A stretch of 64,000 nucleotides of DNA. It comes from an uncultured Ellagibacter sp. (GTDB taxonomy: Bacteria; Actinomycetota; Coriobacteriia; Coriobacteriales; Eggerthellaceae). Shown here one piece after another: positions 1 through 8,167 of this stretch. The notes beneath the pieces are model-generated. The model made no database searches. It was not told where the DNA came from and was given only the letters and a program-made list of their open reading frames with translations. Within the stretch, counting starts at the first letter, position 1; the number at the start of each line of letters is the position of its first letter. The translations under genes were made by a program, and so were the position numbers. The stretch lies in contig NZ_CAKUBT010000009.1 of NCBI RefSeq assembly GCF_934643285.1, positions 19,060 to 83,059 on the forward strand, written 5' to 3'.

Positions 1-626
1 CGGACGTTGTGGGCGAATGGCAGGGGCTTGGCTACAACCGCCGTGCGCTCGCCCTCAAGCGTGCATGCGAAATTTGCTCGCAAGATTTCGGGGGGAAACT
101 GCCCGAAACGGTCGACGAGCTCGTGGCGCTTCCAGGCATCGGTCCTGCAACGGCGGCAGGCGTTGTCGCGTTCGCGTGCAACCGCCCCGCGATGTATCTG
201 GAGACCAACGTCCGCACTGTGTTTCTGCACGAGCTTTTCCCTGGTGAGGAAGGTATTCGAGACAAGCAGCTCGAGCCTCTTGTCCGCGCGACGTGCCCTG
301 CGGATAACCCCCGGTTATGGTATTACGCGCTGCTCGATTATGGCGCGCATTTGAAGGCTACGTTTGGCAACGCCTCCCGTCGCAGTGCGCACTACACGCG
401 GCAAAGCACGTTCGAGGGGTCGCGTCGTCAGAAGCGGGCGGAAGTGGTGCGCATCGTGCTTGCGGCCGAGGGGGCGATTTCGCTCGAGGAAGTCCACTTG
501 CTTCTCAACGACTTCGAGCGCGACCACGGGCGCGATGGCGTTGAGGATGAGCTGTTCGCATCGATCATGGCCGATCTCGCGCGAGAGGGTTTTTTCGCCG
601 TTGAAGATGGCACTGCGCGAGCCTAG
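1..626 (+). CDS. MutY/Nth-superfamily HhH-GPD DNA glycosylase, 5' partial
   Basis: Carboxy-terminal part of a helix-hairpin-helix DNA glycosylase, a base-excision repair enzyme acting on mispaired or damaged bases. The frame is open to the window edge, so the true start lies upstream. The HhH motif LPGIGPATAAGV is visible. It is followed by LETNVRTVF, where classical MutY has the catalytic D-x-NV segment, so the usual aspartate position reads Glu. After LLDYGAHLK the chain contains no cysteine, so the Cys4 [4Fe-4S] loop that closes MutY and Nth is missing, and about 85 mostly charged residues follow. Cluster-less, ETNVR-type MutY relatives exist in other bacteria, so this is probably a functional variant rather than a decayed gene. 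Substrate specificity cannot be judged. Confidence 0.8.
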   Translation, partial: DVVGEWQGLGYNRRALALKRACEICSQDFGGKLPETVDELVALPGIGPATAAGVVAFACNRPAMYLETNVRTVFLHELFPGEEGIRDKQLEPLVRATCPADNPRLWYYALLDYGAHLKATFGNASRRSAHYTRQSTFEGSRRQKRAEVVRIVLAAEGAISLEEVHLLLNDFERDHGRDGVEDELFASIMADLAREGFFAVEDGTARA

Positions 627-655
627 TTGCGGCCATGTGGTAGAATTGCCGAATC

Positions 656-742
656 CGTGGGGGAGTAGTCGACGCCGAAAGGCGCGGCTTGGTCAACATG
701 CTGCTCATTCGAGCTGGCCATGCCTTAAATGACAAGACTCGC
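656..742 (+). promoter_or_regulatory. yybP-ykoY manganese riboswitch
   Basis: The stretch contains the landmarks of the yybP-ykoY aptamer in order: GGGGAGTAG (660-668), a short hairpin, GGTCAACATGCTGCTC, a GCTGGCC return strand, and CAAGACT near the 3' side. It lies directly upstream of mntP, a classical target. In the known family Mn2+ binding turns on exporter expression; here a hairpin with a T-run follows at 775-798 and is the likely expression platform. Confidence 0.85.
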
Positions 743-774
743 GATGTGACGCTTGTCGCACCGCGCTTCCATAT

Positions 775-798
775 GCCGGCGCGCAAGCCGGTTTTTTT
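775..798 (+). terminator. Intrinsic terminator in the mntP leader
   Basis: GCCGGC, a six-base loop and GCCGGT followed by seven T form a short Rho-independent terminator between the manganese aptamer and mntP. This fits riboswitch-controlled termination, with Mn2+ binding favouring read-through. Confidence 0.7.
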
Positions 799-845
799 AT
801 GCCCGAATACGGGGTTTCGGGTTTGCGGGCTAAGACGAGAGGAAT

Positions 846-1433
846 GTGGCCGTGGGTTTCGTTGAGCTGTTTTTGATCGGCGTGGGGCTGTCGATGGACG
901 CTTTTGCCGTTTCCATTTGCAAGGGGTTGGGGATGAAGCGCCTCAACATGGGGCAGGCGCTCGTGATAGGGCTTTTCTTCGGGGGCTTTCAGGCGCTTAT
1001 GCCCCTTATCGGCTGGGCGCTCGGCACGCAGCTCGCCGATTTCATCACGCCGATCGATCACTGGATTGCGTTCATCCTGCTCGCGCTTATTGGCGGGAAG
1101 ATGCTCCTCGACGCCTTCCGCGAGGGCGATGAGGAGGACGCGGGCGAGCCGAAGGATGCGAGGCTCGACTTCAAAGAGCTGCTCATGCTGGCCATTGCGA
1201 CGAGCATCGACGCGCTTGCCGTGGGTATCACCTTCGCATTTTTGGGCGTGAACATTGTGGTCGCGATTGCGGTCATCGGCGTGACGACGTTCGTCCTCTC
1301 CGTGGTGGGAGTCGCCGTGGGACACGCTTTCGGCGCGCGCTACGAGAAGGGTGCGACAATCGCGGGCGGCATTGTGCTCATCTTGATCGGCTGCAAGATT
1401 CTTCTCGAACATTTGGGATTTATAGCGCTGTAA
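846..1433 (+). CDS. mntP: Manganese efflux pump MntP
   Basis: Small integral membrane exporter of Mn2+ (195 residues, close to the usual MntP length), predicted to have six membrane helices arranged as two related halves. The two signature helices with membrane aspartates are visible: SMDAFAVSI (Asp18) and SIDALAVGI (Asp122), separated by an acidic cytoplasmic loop at about 92-108. The start shown is GTG; a second GTG two codons later (852) is better spaced from GAGAGGA and equally likely. Expression is probably governed by the yybP-ykoY riboswitch and terminator just upstream, so the gene should be induced by excess manganese. Confidence 0.92.
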   Translation: MAVGFVELFLIGVGLSMDAFAVSICKGLGMKRLNMGQALVIGLFFGGFQALMPLIGWALGTQLADFITPIDHWIAFILLALIGGKMLLDAFREGDEEDAGEPKDARLDFKELLMLAIATSIDALAVGITFAFLGVNIVVAIAVIGVTTFVLSVVGVAVGHAFGARYEKGATIAGGIVLILIGCKILLEHLGFIAL

Positions 1434-1548
1434 CCCTGGTGCCACAGCTTGCTGGCAGAGCGCTGCGACCTACGTGCTGTATCTCGCGGCCTTCGGCGCT
1501 GTAGCCCCCGCCACAGCCCGCATGGCCTTTTTCTTGAAAACGGCTTGC

Positions 1549-1704
1549 CGTGGACATAATTGGTCGATATGTGAGTCAGCCCAGGTGAAGCGTCGTCCAT
1601 CTTGCATACCCGTCGATTTACGACCTGGGCTTTCCCAGGCAAAGCAATTAGGGAAAGTGTTCGGGGAGCTACACCGACTCACATATCGCCATTATTTGTC
1701 CACG
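1549..1704. repeat. 156-bp intergenic element with 29-bp inverted ends
   Basis: Arms at 1549-1577 and 1676-1704 are near-perfect inverted copies (GTGGACATAATTGG... against ...TTATTTGTCCAC). A second, nested inverted repeat lies inside, AGCCCAGGT (1578-1586) and ACCTGGGCT (1623-1631). No coding potential is convincing. No target-site duplication is evident. It occupies the middle of a 532-bp gene-free region (1434-1965) and resembles a second element at 46524-46674 in size and layout. It could be a small non-autonomous mobile element or a structured RNA. Confidence 0.5.
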
Positions 1705-1882
1705 ATAGGCGGAAATCGGGAAAGAAGCTTCCTAAGGGATCTCCCCTTGCCATCTCTCGGTCTTCGTTTTTGCCTATTGCCTGCCAGCGGGGAGCGTTCT
1801 CCTCGCTAGTAGCTGGGGCGAGATGGGCACTATGGCAGGCTTCTTCAAGGACCAGTTTGGCTGCTGGGGTCTTCTCGCTTAT

Positions 1883-1899
1883 CCTAGGATTATTCTAGG
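1883..1899. promoter_or_regulatory. Palindrome upstream of LuxR gene, candidate operator
   Basis: CCTAG, seven bases, CTAGG forms a short palindrome 67 bases before the likely ATG of the LuxR-type gene at 1966, a position that would suit an operator. No binding protein can be named. Confidence 0.3.
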
Positions 1900-1965
1900 T
1901 TGTAATGTAGCTTTTTGCTAAGATACCGATTTGTCAGTTTTTCATTTTGGAGGTAGCGAAGAATA

Positions 1966-3382
1966 ATGGGGAATAGCAATAGCGGATCAATATTGCATGA
2001 GAAAATATCTTTCGAGTACCTTCTCGGTATTTTCGGCCTGGCAAGTGCCTTTTCAACAGCTCTTTCTCTTCTATCGGTTTCCCCATTGGGCCGCAACTCT
2101 TTTCCGGGGGGGGGGTGCTGCATTCGTTGCCGTTTTCATGGTTCTTGGGTTTTTCTTAATCAGCGTATTCCAGGAAAAAATTGCCACGGCGAAATTCTCC
2201 CCGCTAATTATTTGCGAATCGGTGGGCTTTGTTTTTGCCTGCTTATTTTGCATTGCTAGTTTCTGGCTCCCTGAAGCATATTGCTGCGTGTTCATTGCTG
2301 TTGCTGCTTTGGGATCCTCATGTCTTTCATGCACATGGTTTTGTTGGGCGTGTACACAAGATTCCGCAAAGGTTTCCTTCCTTGTTGCTATTGGATGCCT
2401 CTTCGCTTGCATTACATGTCTCATAGAAAGTATTTCGGGGGCAGCTTTTGGCAAACCGATAATGTGCATTCTGTACGCCTCGTCGCTCTACGTCGCTGTT
2501 CTTATGAAGAGAAAAGGAACTACTAAGAACCTGTTTCCCTATATCGGGAACTCCGAGTCAGATAGTCGTTCTAAAATTAAGCCTGAATCGACGATTAAAT
2601 TTTCCGCCGATAGCTTTCAATTTGGTCTTGTGATTGGCATCGCGGTCCTAAGCGATGCCAATTCTTTGTGCTTAATGGCGGGGTGCGTAGCTGCTAGCAT
2701 GGTGCTTATCGACAGGGCAACGGGCGTAAAGCTCACCGAGCGCTCTCTTTCGACGTATTCGCCTCCTTTGACTGCCGCTGCGATTTGCTCTTTGTTCCTT
2801 TTTGGGGATTACCTTAGGGTAGGCGCGCTCTGCCTTATCTCGGCTCTCTTCATCTTTGCAACGTGCGTGGGGTGGATGGCTATGGCGGGGCATGTCAAAT
2901 TATCCCGCTTGTCGCCCCTGCGAATATTCTCGAAAGCGCGAAGGACGCAATACCTGGCTACCGCAATAGGCATCTTATTCGGCGCTTTTATCATGGAACT
3001 TGCTATGTCTGATTGGCTGTTGTCTGTGCGAGTCTCCGTCGTTCTTGCTCTCGTCATAACTTTTGTGTTTTCTGCTCTCCATAAATCTCGGTTTCCCGAA
3101 GCTGGGTTTGAGGACGACGGCTCAGTATGCGCTGGCAGTAAAGGCATGTGGATGAAACGTTGCAATGCTCTTGGGGATGCGTGCGGGCTGTCGGAAAGAC
3201 AGAAAGAGGTTCTGATCCTTATTGCACAAGGCCGCTCTGCTAAATATGTTGAACAAGAGCTCTCGATCTCTCTCAGTACCGCCCAAACCCATATTCGAAA
3301 CATCTACCGGAAGGTTGGCGTTCATTCTCGCCAAGAACTTCTCGATGAAATCGAAGAGACAAAGCTGTACGGTGAGGATTAG
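1966..3382 (+). CDS. Membrane LuxR-type regulator, frameshifted at a poly-G tract
   Basis: Regulator with a long multi-helix membrane half (about the first 390 residues) and a carboxy-terminal LuxR helix-turn-helix (LSERQKEVLILIAQGRS...IYRKVGVHSRQEL), the architecture common in Eggerthellaceae beside molybdoenzymes. The ATG at 1966 has a good ribosome site (GGAGG, 1950-1954) and opens a fitting first membrane helix, but that frame is shifted at ten consecutive G (2106-2115). Removing one G joins it to the downstream frame as a 471-residue protein. As it stands, only the shorter frame beginning at the poorly placed ATG at 1997 is open to the stop. A phase-variable switch, a genuine knockout or a homopolymer sequencing error are all possible. 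Likely controls the operon starting at 3582. Confidence 0.75.
2106..2115. repeat. Homopolymer of ten G inside the LuxR-type gene
   Basis: Ten uninterrupted G within the amino-terminal coding part of the regulator. Nine or twelve G would keep the 1966 start in frame with the helix-turn-helix end; ten does not. Such tracts are typical slipped-strand switches. Confidence 0.85.
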
Positions 3383-3472
3383 CGACTCATACGATTTAGC
3401 ATATCTCTCAGTATTAGCTTTGTAGTACGCTCCAGGTAACTTGTATTTCCCCAGTTCAGATATCGTCAAAAA

Positions 3473-3496
3473 GTAGGTATTCGAAAAAACACCTAC
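3473..3496. promoter_or_regulatory. Inverted repeat in the promoter region of the first oxidoreductase operon
   Basis: GTAGGT, twelve bases, ACCTAC lies 86 bases upstream of the 3582 start. It may be an operator for the adjacent LuxR-type protein. The same 199-bp gap also holds GACTCATACGATTTAGC (from 3385) and TCCAGGTAAC (from 3431), fragments resembling the promoter element at 53104-53185. Confidence 0.35.
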
Positions 3497-3581
3497 CCAT
3501 AGTTGGTGACACTTGTCGGAAAGCCTCAGTATTCTCGCCTCATCGGCGCTAAGAAAGCGCCAAGACGAGAGAGGAGGGGAA

Positions 3582-6074
3582 ATGGCCGACTACCGAGAGT
3601 TTCTCGACGGAATTGACCGTAAGGCCTACCACGAGGGAGAGGTTACTTGGGAAGAAGACGGTATGACCGTCACGCGCACGTATAACTACTCTGCGCCTGG
3701 GTGCCATGACTCATGCGGCGTGTTGCTTTACACGAAGGATGGCAAGCTGCAAAAGGTCGAAGGCGACCCGCTCGATCCCTATGCGAACGGTAAGCTTTGC
3801 ATGCGCTGCCTTGACCTTGAGGAAATGGTCAACCACCCGCAGCGCCTCAAGTACCCAATGAAGCGTGCAGGGGAGCGCGGGGAGAACAAGTGGGAGCGCA
3901 TCACGTGGGACGAGGCGCTTGACATCATCGAGAAGTACATCAAAGAGGAAATCGACGACAAGGGCTTGGGCCGCGAGTCGATCCTCGTAGGACACGGCAC
4001 CGGTCGCAACATCAACTGGCAGGTTCCCTTCATCGCGGGTGCGTGCTTCCGGACTGCCAACGTTGGCGGCATCTATTTCTCCGGCTGGTGGTGCTATATG
4101 CCGCGCGTATGCGGTGCTGCTGGACCTCTCGGCGACTACCCGATCGTCGACGCTTCTGAGACCCTGCCCGATCGTTACGCCAACGAAGAGTGGGTTCGTC
4201 CGGACGTTCTCGTCGTGTGGGGCAACGAGCCGCTCAAGAGCAATGGCGACGGCTATCTTGGCCATTGGCTGAACATGTGCGTGCAGCTTGGCACGCAGAT
4301 CATTTCCATCGACCCGGTCCTTACCTGGTGGGGCGCCCGTGCGGAATACTGGTTGCGCCCGCACCCCGGCACGGACTGCTGCATCGCGCTCGCGTGGCTG
4401 AACGTCATCATGAACGAGGACTTGATCGATCACGAATTCGTCGAATACTGGTGCGCGTACTACGACGAGCTTAAGGAGCATGTGCAGCAGTTCACCCCGG
4501 AATGGGCATCCTCCATCACCTCCGTTCCGGTCGAGGACATCGTCGGCTCTGCCCGCATGTACGCTAACGCCGATAAGGGCGCTATCCAGTGGGGCCTCGT
4601 GTTTGACGCGGGTACTTCGTCGTCCATGCATTGGACAGAAGCTGTGTGCGACCTCATGGCCATCTGCGGTAACATCGAGAAGCCCGGCACGCACGTGCTC
4701 GTGCACAATGCCTTCGACATTAATGCTGGGTATTCCTCGGTAGACCTTTACGCTGACAAGGGCGCGCTTGACCGAAAGTTCCGCAAATGGATGGTCGGCG
4801 ACGAGGGCATGGATTTCGTCGGCATGTCGAACTGCGATGCCATGGCGAGTGTTCTCGAGGCGGGGAAGATTCCCGTCAACGGTGAGGAATATCCGATTAA
4901 GATGTTCTGGGCGCAGAGCTGCAACGCACTTTCCGGCCACGAGGGACAGGTGCCTCGCGCCTACAAGTACATGAGCAAGATTCCGTTCATCGTCTACGCC
5001 GACCCCTTCATCACGCCGACGATGATCGCACTTGCCGACCTTATCTTGCCTGTCTCCATGTCCGTCGAGCGTGACTCCGCGCGCACCTGGTGGACGCCGC
5101 TTCGCGCCATGAAGAAGGTCACGAGCTTCTACGAGGCTAAGTCCGATGAGGAAATCGCCCTTTGGCTCGGCAAGCGTCTGAACCCGGAGCTCTTCGAGCG
5201 CTGGGATACCGCAGAGGACTTCATCAACGACTACCTGCTCACCGACCTTGCGGTTGTCGGCCCCGACGGGAAGGTGCAGAAGGCAAACTTCTCCGCCGCG
5301 ACAGACGACAATTGGGGCCACACCTCCGTGTCGGAAGAAGGCGGTCCCTCTATTGTCACGAAGTGCCCCTACACCTTTGATCAGCTGGTCGAAGCCGGCG
5401 GACATGCGTACGACGAGTGGAACGCCACGTACAACAAGCACGAGAAGGGCTTGCTGCGTCCCGACGGCAAGGTTGGGTTCAATACGCCTTCTGGCAGAAT
5501 CGAGCTGGTGCCCACCATCTTCAACGCCTGGGGAATTCCACCGCTTCCCGTTTACACGCCGGCACCGGAGACGTGGGAGACCACACCCGAGGTGATGGAA
5601 GAGCTGCCGTTCTACATGATCAACGGTGCTCGTTCCTATGAGTTCTTCCATACCGAGCACAGGCAGGCGCCTACGATGCGTGAGTTCCATCCCGAGCCGC
5701 TTGTCAAGATCAGCCCCAAGGCCGCCAAAGACTACAACCTCCACGACGGCGACTGGATTTGGATGGAGAACAACGAAGGTCGCTGCATGCAGATGGTCAA
5801 GATCTTCGAGGGCATTCCCGACGACTGCATCTCCGCAGAGCACGGCTGGTGGAAACCCGAGACCGAAGGCGCCGCTCCGAACCTGCACCACTGCTTCGAC
5901 TACAACGTCAACAACCTTACGCGCAACTTCCAGGCTGGACCCGGCGGTATCGGGTCGCCCATCAAATGCACGCGTTGCCGCATCTACAAGGTGCAGGAAG
6001 GCGATGTCATGCCCGGCGAGCAGATCGTGAACCGCGGCGGATGGCGAGACGACTACGAGCCGATGAAGGCTTAA
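3582..6074 (+). CDS. Molybdopterin-dependent oxidoreductase, catalytic subunit (module 1)
   Basis: Catalytic subunit (830 residues) of the DMSO-reductase superfamily, expected to bind Mo-bisPGD and one [4Fe-4S] cluster. Cysteines 41, 45, 73 and 76 sit where the amino-terminal cluster is bound. WWCYMPR (Cys171) is the conserved C-Y-x-P-R site found in all five paralogues here and is a candidate Mo ligand by position. The dinucleotide-binding domain starts near NTPSGRIEL. There is no twin-arginine signal, so it should be cytoplasmic. The ATG at 3582 was chosen for its AGGAGGGG site and because paralogue 9527 starts identically (MADY-EFLDGIDRKAYHEGE). Its Fe-S partner follows after 19 bases, then an MFS carrier. 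The substrate is unknown; catechol dehydroxylases and related reductases of gut Eggerthellaceae are plausible relatives. Confidence 0.88.
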   Translation: MADYREFLDGIDRKAYHEGEVTWEEDGMTVTRTYNYSAPGCHDSCGVLLYTKDGKLQKVEGDPLDPYANGKLCMRCLDLEEMVNHPQRLKYPMKRAGERGENKWERITWDEALDIIEKYIKEEIDDKGLGRESILVGHGTGRNINWQVPFIAGACFRTANVGGIYFSGWWCYMPRVCGAAGPLGDYPIVDASETLPDRYANEEWVRPDVLVVWGNEPLKSNGDGYLGHWLNMCVQLGTQIISIDPVLTWWGARAEYWLRPHPGTDCCIALAWLNVIMNEDLIDHEFVEYWCAYYDELKEHVQQFTPEWASSITSVPVEDIVGSARMYANADKGAIQWGLVFDAGTSSSMHWTEAVCDLMAICGNIEKPGTHVLVHNAFDINAGYSSVDLYADKGALDRKFRKWMVGDEGMDFVGMSNCDAMASVLEAGKIPVNGEEYPIKMFWAQSCNALSGHEGQVPRAYKYMSKIPFIVYADPFITPTMIALADLILPVSMSVERDSARTWWTPLRAMKKVTSFYEAKSDEEIALWLGKRLNPELFERWDTAEDFINDYLLTDLAVVGPDGKVQKANFSAATDDNWGHTSVSEEGGPSIVTKCPYTFDQLVEAGGHAYDEWNATYNKHEKGLLRPDGKVGFNTPSGRIELVPTIFNAWGIPPLPVYTPAPETWETTPEVMEELPFYMINGARSYEFFHTEHRQAPTMREFHPEPLVKISPKAAKDYNLHDGDWIWMENNEGRCMQMVKIFEGIPDDCISAEHGWWKPETEGAAPNLHHCFDYNVNNLTRNFQAGPGGIGSPIKCTRCRIYKVQEGDVMPGEQIVNRGGWRDDYEPMKA

Positions 6075-6093
6075 GGGAAGGGGAGAAGACATC

Positions 6094-6444
6094 ATGACCA
6101 AGGGAATCCTCATCAACTACGACTACTGCACCGGCTGCCACAGCTGCGAGGTGGCCTGCAAGAAGGAGCTCGGCCTGCCCAAGGGCGAGTTCGGCATCAA
6201 GCTCACCGAGACCGGCCCCTACGAGTACTCCGGAAAGGAGGGCTCCTCCCCGAAGGAGAGGTGGGAGTGGACGTGGCTCCCGGTGGTGACCAAGGCCTGC
6301 GACATGTGCGCGGAACGCACCGAGGCGGGCAAGATGCCCATGTGTGTGCAGCACTGCCAGGCGTGGTGCATGTACTACGGCGAGGCCGAGGACCTCGTCA
6401 AGAAGATGGACGGCGGCTCGCGCTGGGCGCTGTTCACCAAGTAA
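6094..6444 (+). CDS. 4Fe-4S electron-transfer subunit (module 1; identical twin of 12098-12448)
   Basis: Small DmsB/NrfC-like ferredoxin subunit (116 residues) that should pass electrons to the molybdoenzyme just upstream. Cysteines 12, 15, 18 and 22 form a C-x2-C-x2-C-x3-C cluster site; Cys69, 72, 84, 88 and 92 form a second set. This suggests two clusters, fewer than the four of full DmsB. By eye, the gene is identical at every base to 12098-12448 from ATG to TAA, while flanking bases differ at once on both sides. Codon third positions are more uniformly G/C than in the neighbours. Recent gene conversion or transfer is likely. Confidence 0.88.
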   Translation: MTKGILINYDYCTGCHSCEVACKKELGLPKGEFGIKLTETGPYEYSGKEGSSPKERWEWTWLPVVTKACDMCAERTEAGKMPMCVQHCQAWCMYYGEAEDLVKKMDGGSRWALFTK

Positions 6445-6476
6445 ACCGTTTAATCAACACATCGCGTTCGTTCTAG

Positions 6477-6507
6477 GCTCGCCTGCGGAAGAAATGTGCA
6501 GGCGAGC
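6477..6507 (+). other. Hairpin after Fe-S gene of module 1
   Basis: GCTCGCCTGC, eleven bases, GCAGGCGAGC: a perfect 10-bp stem 33 bases after the Fe-S stop, without a T-run. It may stabilise or partly terminate the upstream mRNA. Equivalent hairpins follow the other four Fe-S genes. Confidence 0.55.
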
Positions 6508-6619
6508 ATCTCGAAGACTGCAACCAAATACTAATCGCGTTACGCCAAGGAGGTGTAGGGGCGTATTCGCAAAATTTGTCTCAATATAAAAGAGGGGATC
6601 ATTTTCTTTAGGAGGGAAA

Positions 6620-7882
6620 ATGTCTGAAATTCAACAGAAGAGCAAGAAAAGGGCAATGCTCGTGCTCGTCGGCTGCTGCCTTATGCAGATGGTCGGCCTC
6701 GGCACCGTCTTGAACTCTTCGTCTGCTTACTTCGCGTTCGTTCCCGTTCTCGCGGGCGTCGACATGATGTCCTATGTCATGTGGATTTCCATGTACGGCA
6801 TCGCCGCTCTCGTCGGCACGTTCCTGGGCGGCATCCTGCTCCCCAAGAACACCAAGCTCTTCCTTTCCATCGACGTCGTCGTCGTTGCGGTGGCGCTCGT
6901 CGGCTTCACGTTCGCAACGCCTGAATGGACATGGCAGTTCTCCGCGCTCGGCATCGTGATGGGCCTCTTCGGCGGCCAGTTCTTCATCTACGCATGCCCG
7001 CTGCTCGTGAACTCTTGGTTCGGCTCCGCTGTCGCCGGCCGCTATCTCGGCATCGCCAACCTTTTCTCCGGCATCGGCGGCGCCATCTTCCCCCTGGTCT
7101 TCACTCAGCTGTTCCAGGTTATGAGCTGGCAGGGCGTGTACTACGTCAACGCGGTGCTCATCCTTCTCATCCTCATCTTCTCGCTGACCGTCTTCTCGAC
7201 CGATCCCTCCAAGAGCGGCCTTGAACCTTACGGTCCGATGCTCGGCGAGCAGGCTGCAGGCTCCAAGGCGGGCGTGCCGCTGAAGTACTGCCTCGGCTCG
7301 GTTGCCTTCATCCTCATGATCATCGCCTGCGTCGGCTGCTCCTTCCCGGGCGGCTTCAACTCCTACATCCAGGCGAACTGCCTTGAGGTTCTCGGCGCCG
7401 ATGCCGCGACCTTCTCTGCAACGCTCATGACGTTCCTGCAAATCGGCTACATCATCGCATCGTTCGCCGGTGGCTGGCTCTGCGACAAATTCGGCTTCAA
7501 GCCGGTTACCATCGGCCTGTTCGCCCTTACCGCGCTTATGTTCCTCTGCTGGGCGTTCGTTGCGAAATCTGAGGTCACGATGGCTCTCACCGCCTTCTTC
7601 TTCGGCATGAACAACGCTATCGTCACCATCTGCGTGCCGATGCTCGTCCGCAACAACTTCGGCGAAAAGCACTTCGACAAGATTCTGTCCTACGCCATGA
7701 TGGGCGTCGGCCTGGGCGGTGCGTTCGGCGCTCCGATCATCGCCAGCTTCTACACCACGACCGGCAGCTACTCCGGTGCCTTCACCGTCGGCGCCGTGGT
7801 CATGGTCATCACCCTTGCCCTCATCCTTGTTTCCTGCGCTGCTGCGAACAAGACCAAGAAGGCTCACTGGGAAGAGGTCTAG
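6620..7882 (+). CDS. MFS transporter (module 1)
   Basis: Major facilitator superfamily carrier (420 residues, about twelve membrane helices), probably moving an organic acid or aromatic substrate or product of the neighbouring oxidoreductases. Visible family features are a short basic amino terminus (QQKSKKR), the two six-helix halves and a central loop around DPSKSGLEPYG (near 196-208). The ribosome site TTAGGAGGG is well spaced from the ATG. It is a paralogue of the next carrier (8168): both share FFxGMN.....CVP/SVP and a KHF..IL.Y segment in the second half. It probably belongs to the module-1 operon, separated by the hairpin at 6477. The substrate cannot be inferred. Confidence 0.85.
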   Translation: MSEIQQKSKKRAMLVLVGCCLMQMVGLGTVLNSSSAYFAFVPVLAGVDMMSYVMWISMYGIAALVGTFLGGILLPKNTKLFLSIDVVVVAVALVGFTFATPEWTWQFSALGIVMGLFGGQFFIYACPLLVNSWFGSAVAGRYLGIANLFSGIGGAIFPLVFTQLFQVMSWQGVYYVNAVLILLILIFSLTVFSTDPSKSGLEPYGPMLGEQAAGSKAGVPLKYCLGSVAFILMIIACVGCSFPGGFNSYIQANCLEVLGADAATFSATLMTFLQIGYIIASFAGGWLCDKFGFKPVTIGLFALTALMFLCWAFVAKSEVTMALTAFFFGMNNAIVTICVPMLVRNNFGEKHFDKILSYAMMGVGLGGAFGAPIIASFYTTTGSYSGAFTVGAVVMVITLALILVSCAAANKTKKAHWEEV

Positions 7883-7927
7883 CGCCTAAGACTCAGTTCG
7901 CCTGAGGGTTCTCCACTGCTCGATTCG

Positions 7928-7961
7928 GGGCGGGCCGCGACATAGCGGCTGCGGCCCGCCC
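7928..7961 (+). terminator. GC-rich hairpin after MFS gene
   Basis: GGGCGGGCCGC, twelve bases, GCGGCCCGCCC: a perfect 11-bp stem after the carrier gene. A CGTTCGGGCG second fold follows rather than a clear T-run, so termination may be partial. Confidence 0.55.
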
Positions 7962-8006
7962 GTTCGGGCGAAACGACTTCGATAACCGTTTTTTAAGGAG
8001 CTCGAT

Positions 8007-8096
8007 ATGAGCCTGGATAGACCTTTGTCTTTGGGCGGGTTTCCCTTTAAGACCGGGTTGCACCTGCCTGGGCGCATGTGGTTCATGCCGAACTAG
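8007..8096 (+). CDS. Candidate 29-residue small protein
   Basis: A short reading frame (MSLDRPLSL...WFMPN) begins with ATG six bases after a strong AAGGAG site (7995-8000), in the gap between two MFS genes. No family is recognised. It could be a leader peptide for the downstream carrier (8168) or a small free protein; there is no proven membrane segment. The support is the ribosome site and its placement between a hairpin and the next gene. Conservation across relatives would decide. Confidence 0.35.
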   Translation: MSLDRPLSLGGFPFKTGLHLPGRMWFMPN

Positions 8097-8167
8097 CAAA
8101 TTACCTTGTTGGCCAGGCATGATGCTCAAAGATTGCCTGCCAGCTGAAAACTGAGGAGGGGCTTTCA

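Noticed and set aside
705..1445. 246-residue minus-strand frame over mntP
   Set aside because: Antisense of MntP and its riboswitch.
1549..1704. Calling the inverted-repeat element a definite insertion sequence or MITE
   Set aside because: No transposase and no target-site duplication; kept as an unclassified repeat.
1474..1809. 111-residue plus-strand frame in the gap before the LuxR gene
   Set aside because: Runs through the inverted-repeat element, no ribosome site, no recognisable protein features.
3513..3581. Upstream start adding 23 residues to the module-1 enzyme
   Set aside because: ATG at 3582 has AGGAGGGG and matches the paralogue start; the added stretch resembles leader sequence.
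3711..6116. 801-residue reading frame on the minus strand across the module-1 enzyme
   Set aside because: Antisense shadow of a high-GC gene: histidine/arginine/valine-rich, no motif, and the plus strand encodes a complete known enzyme.
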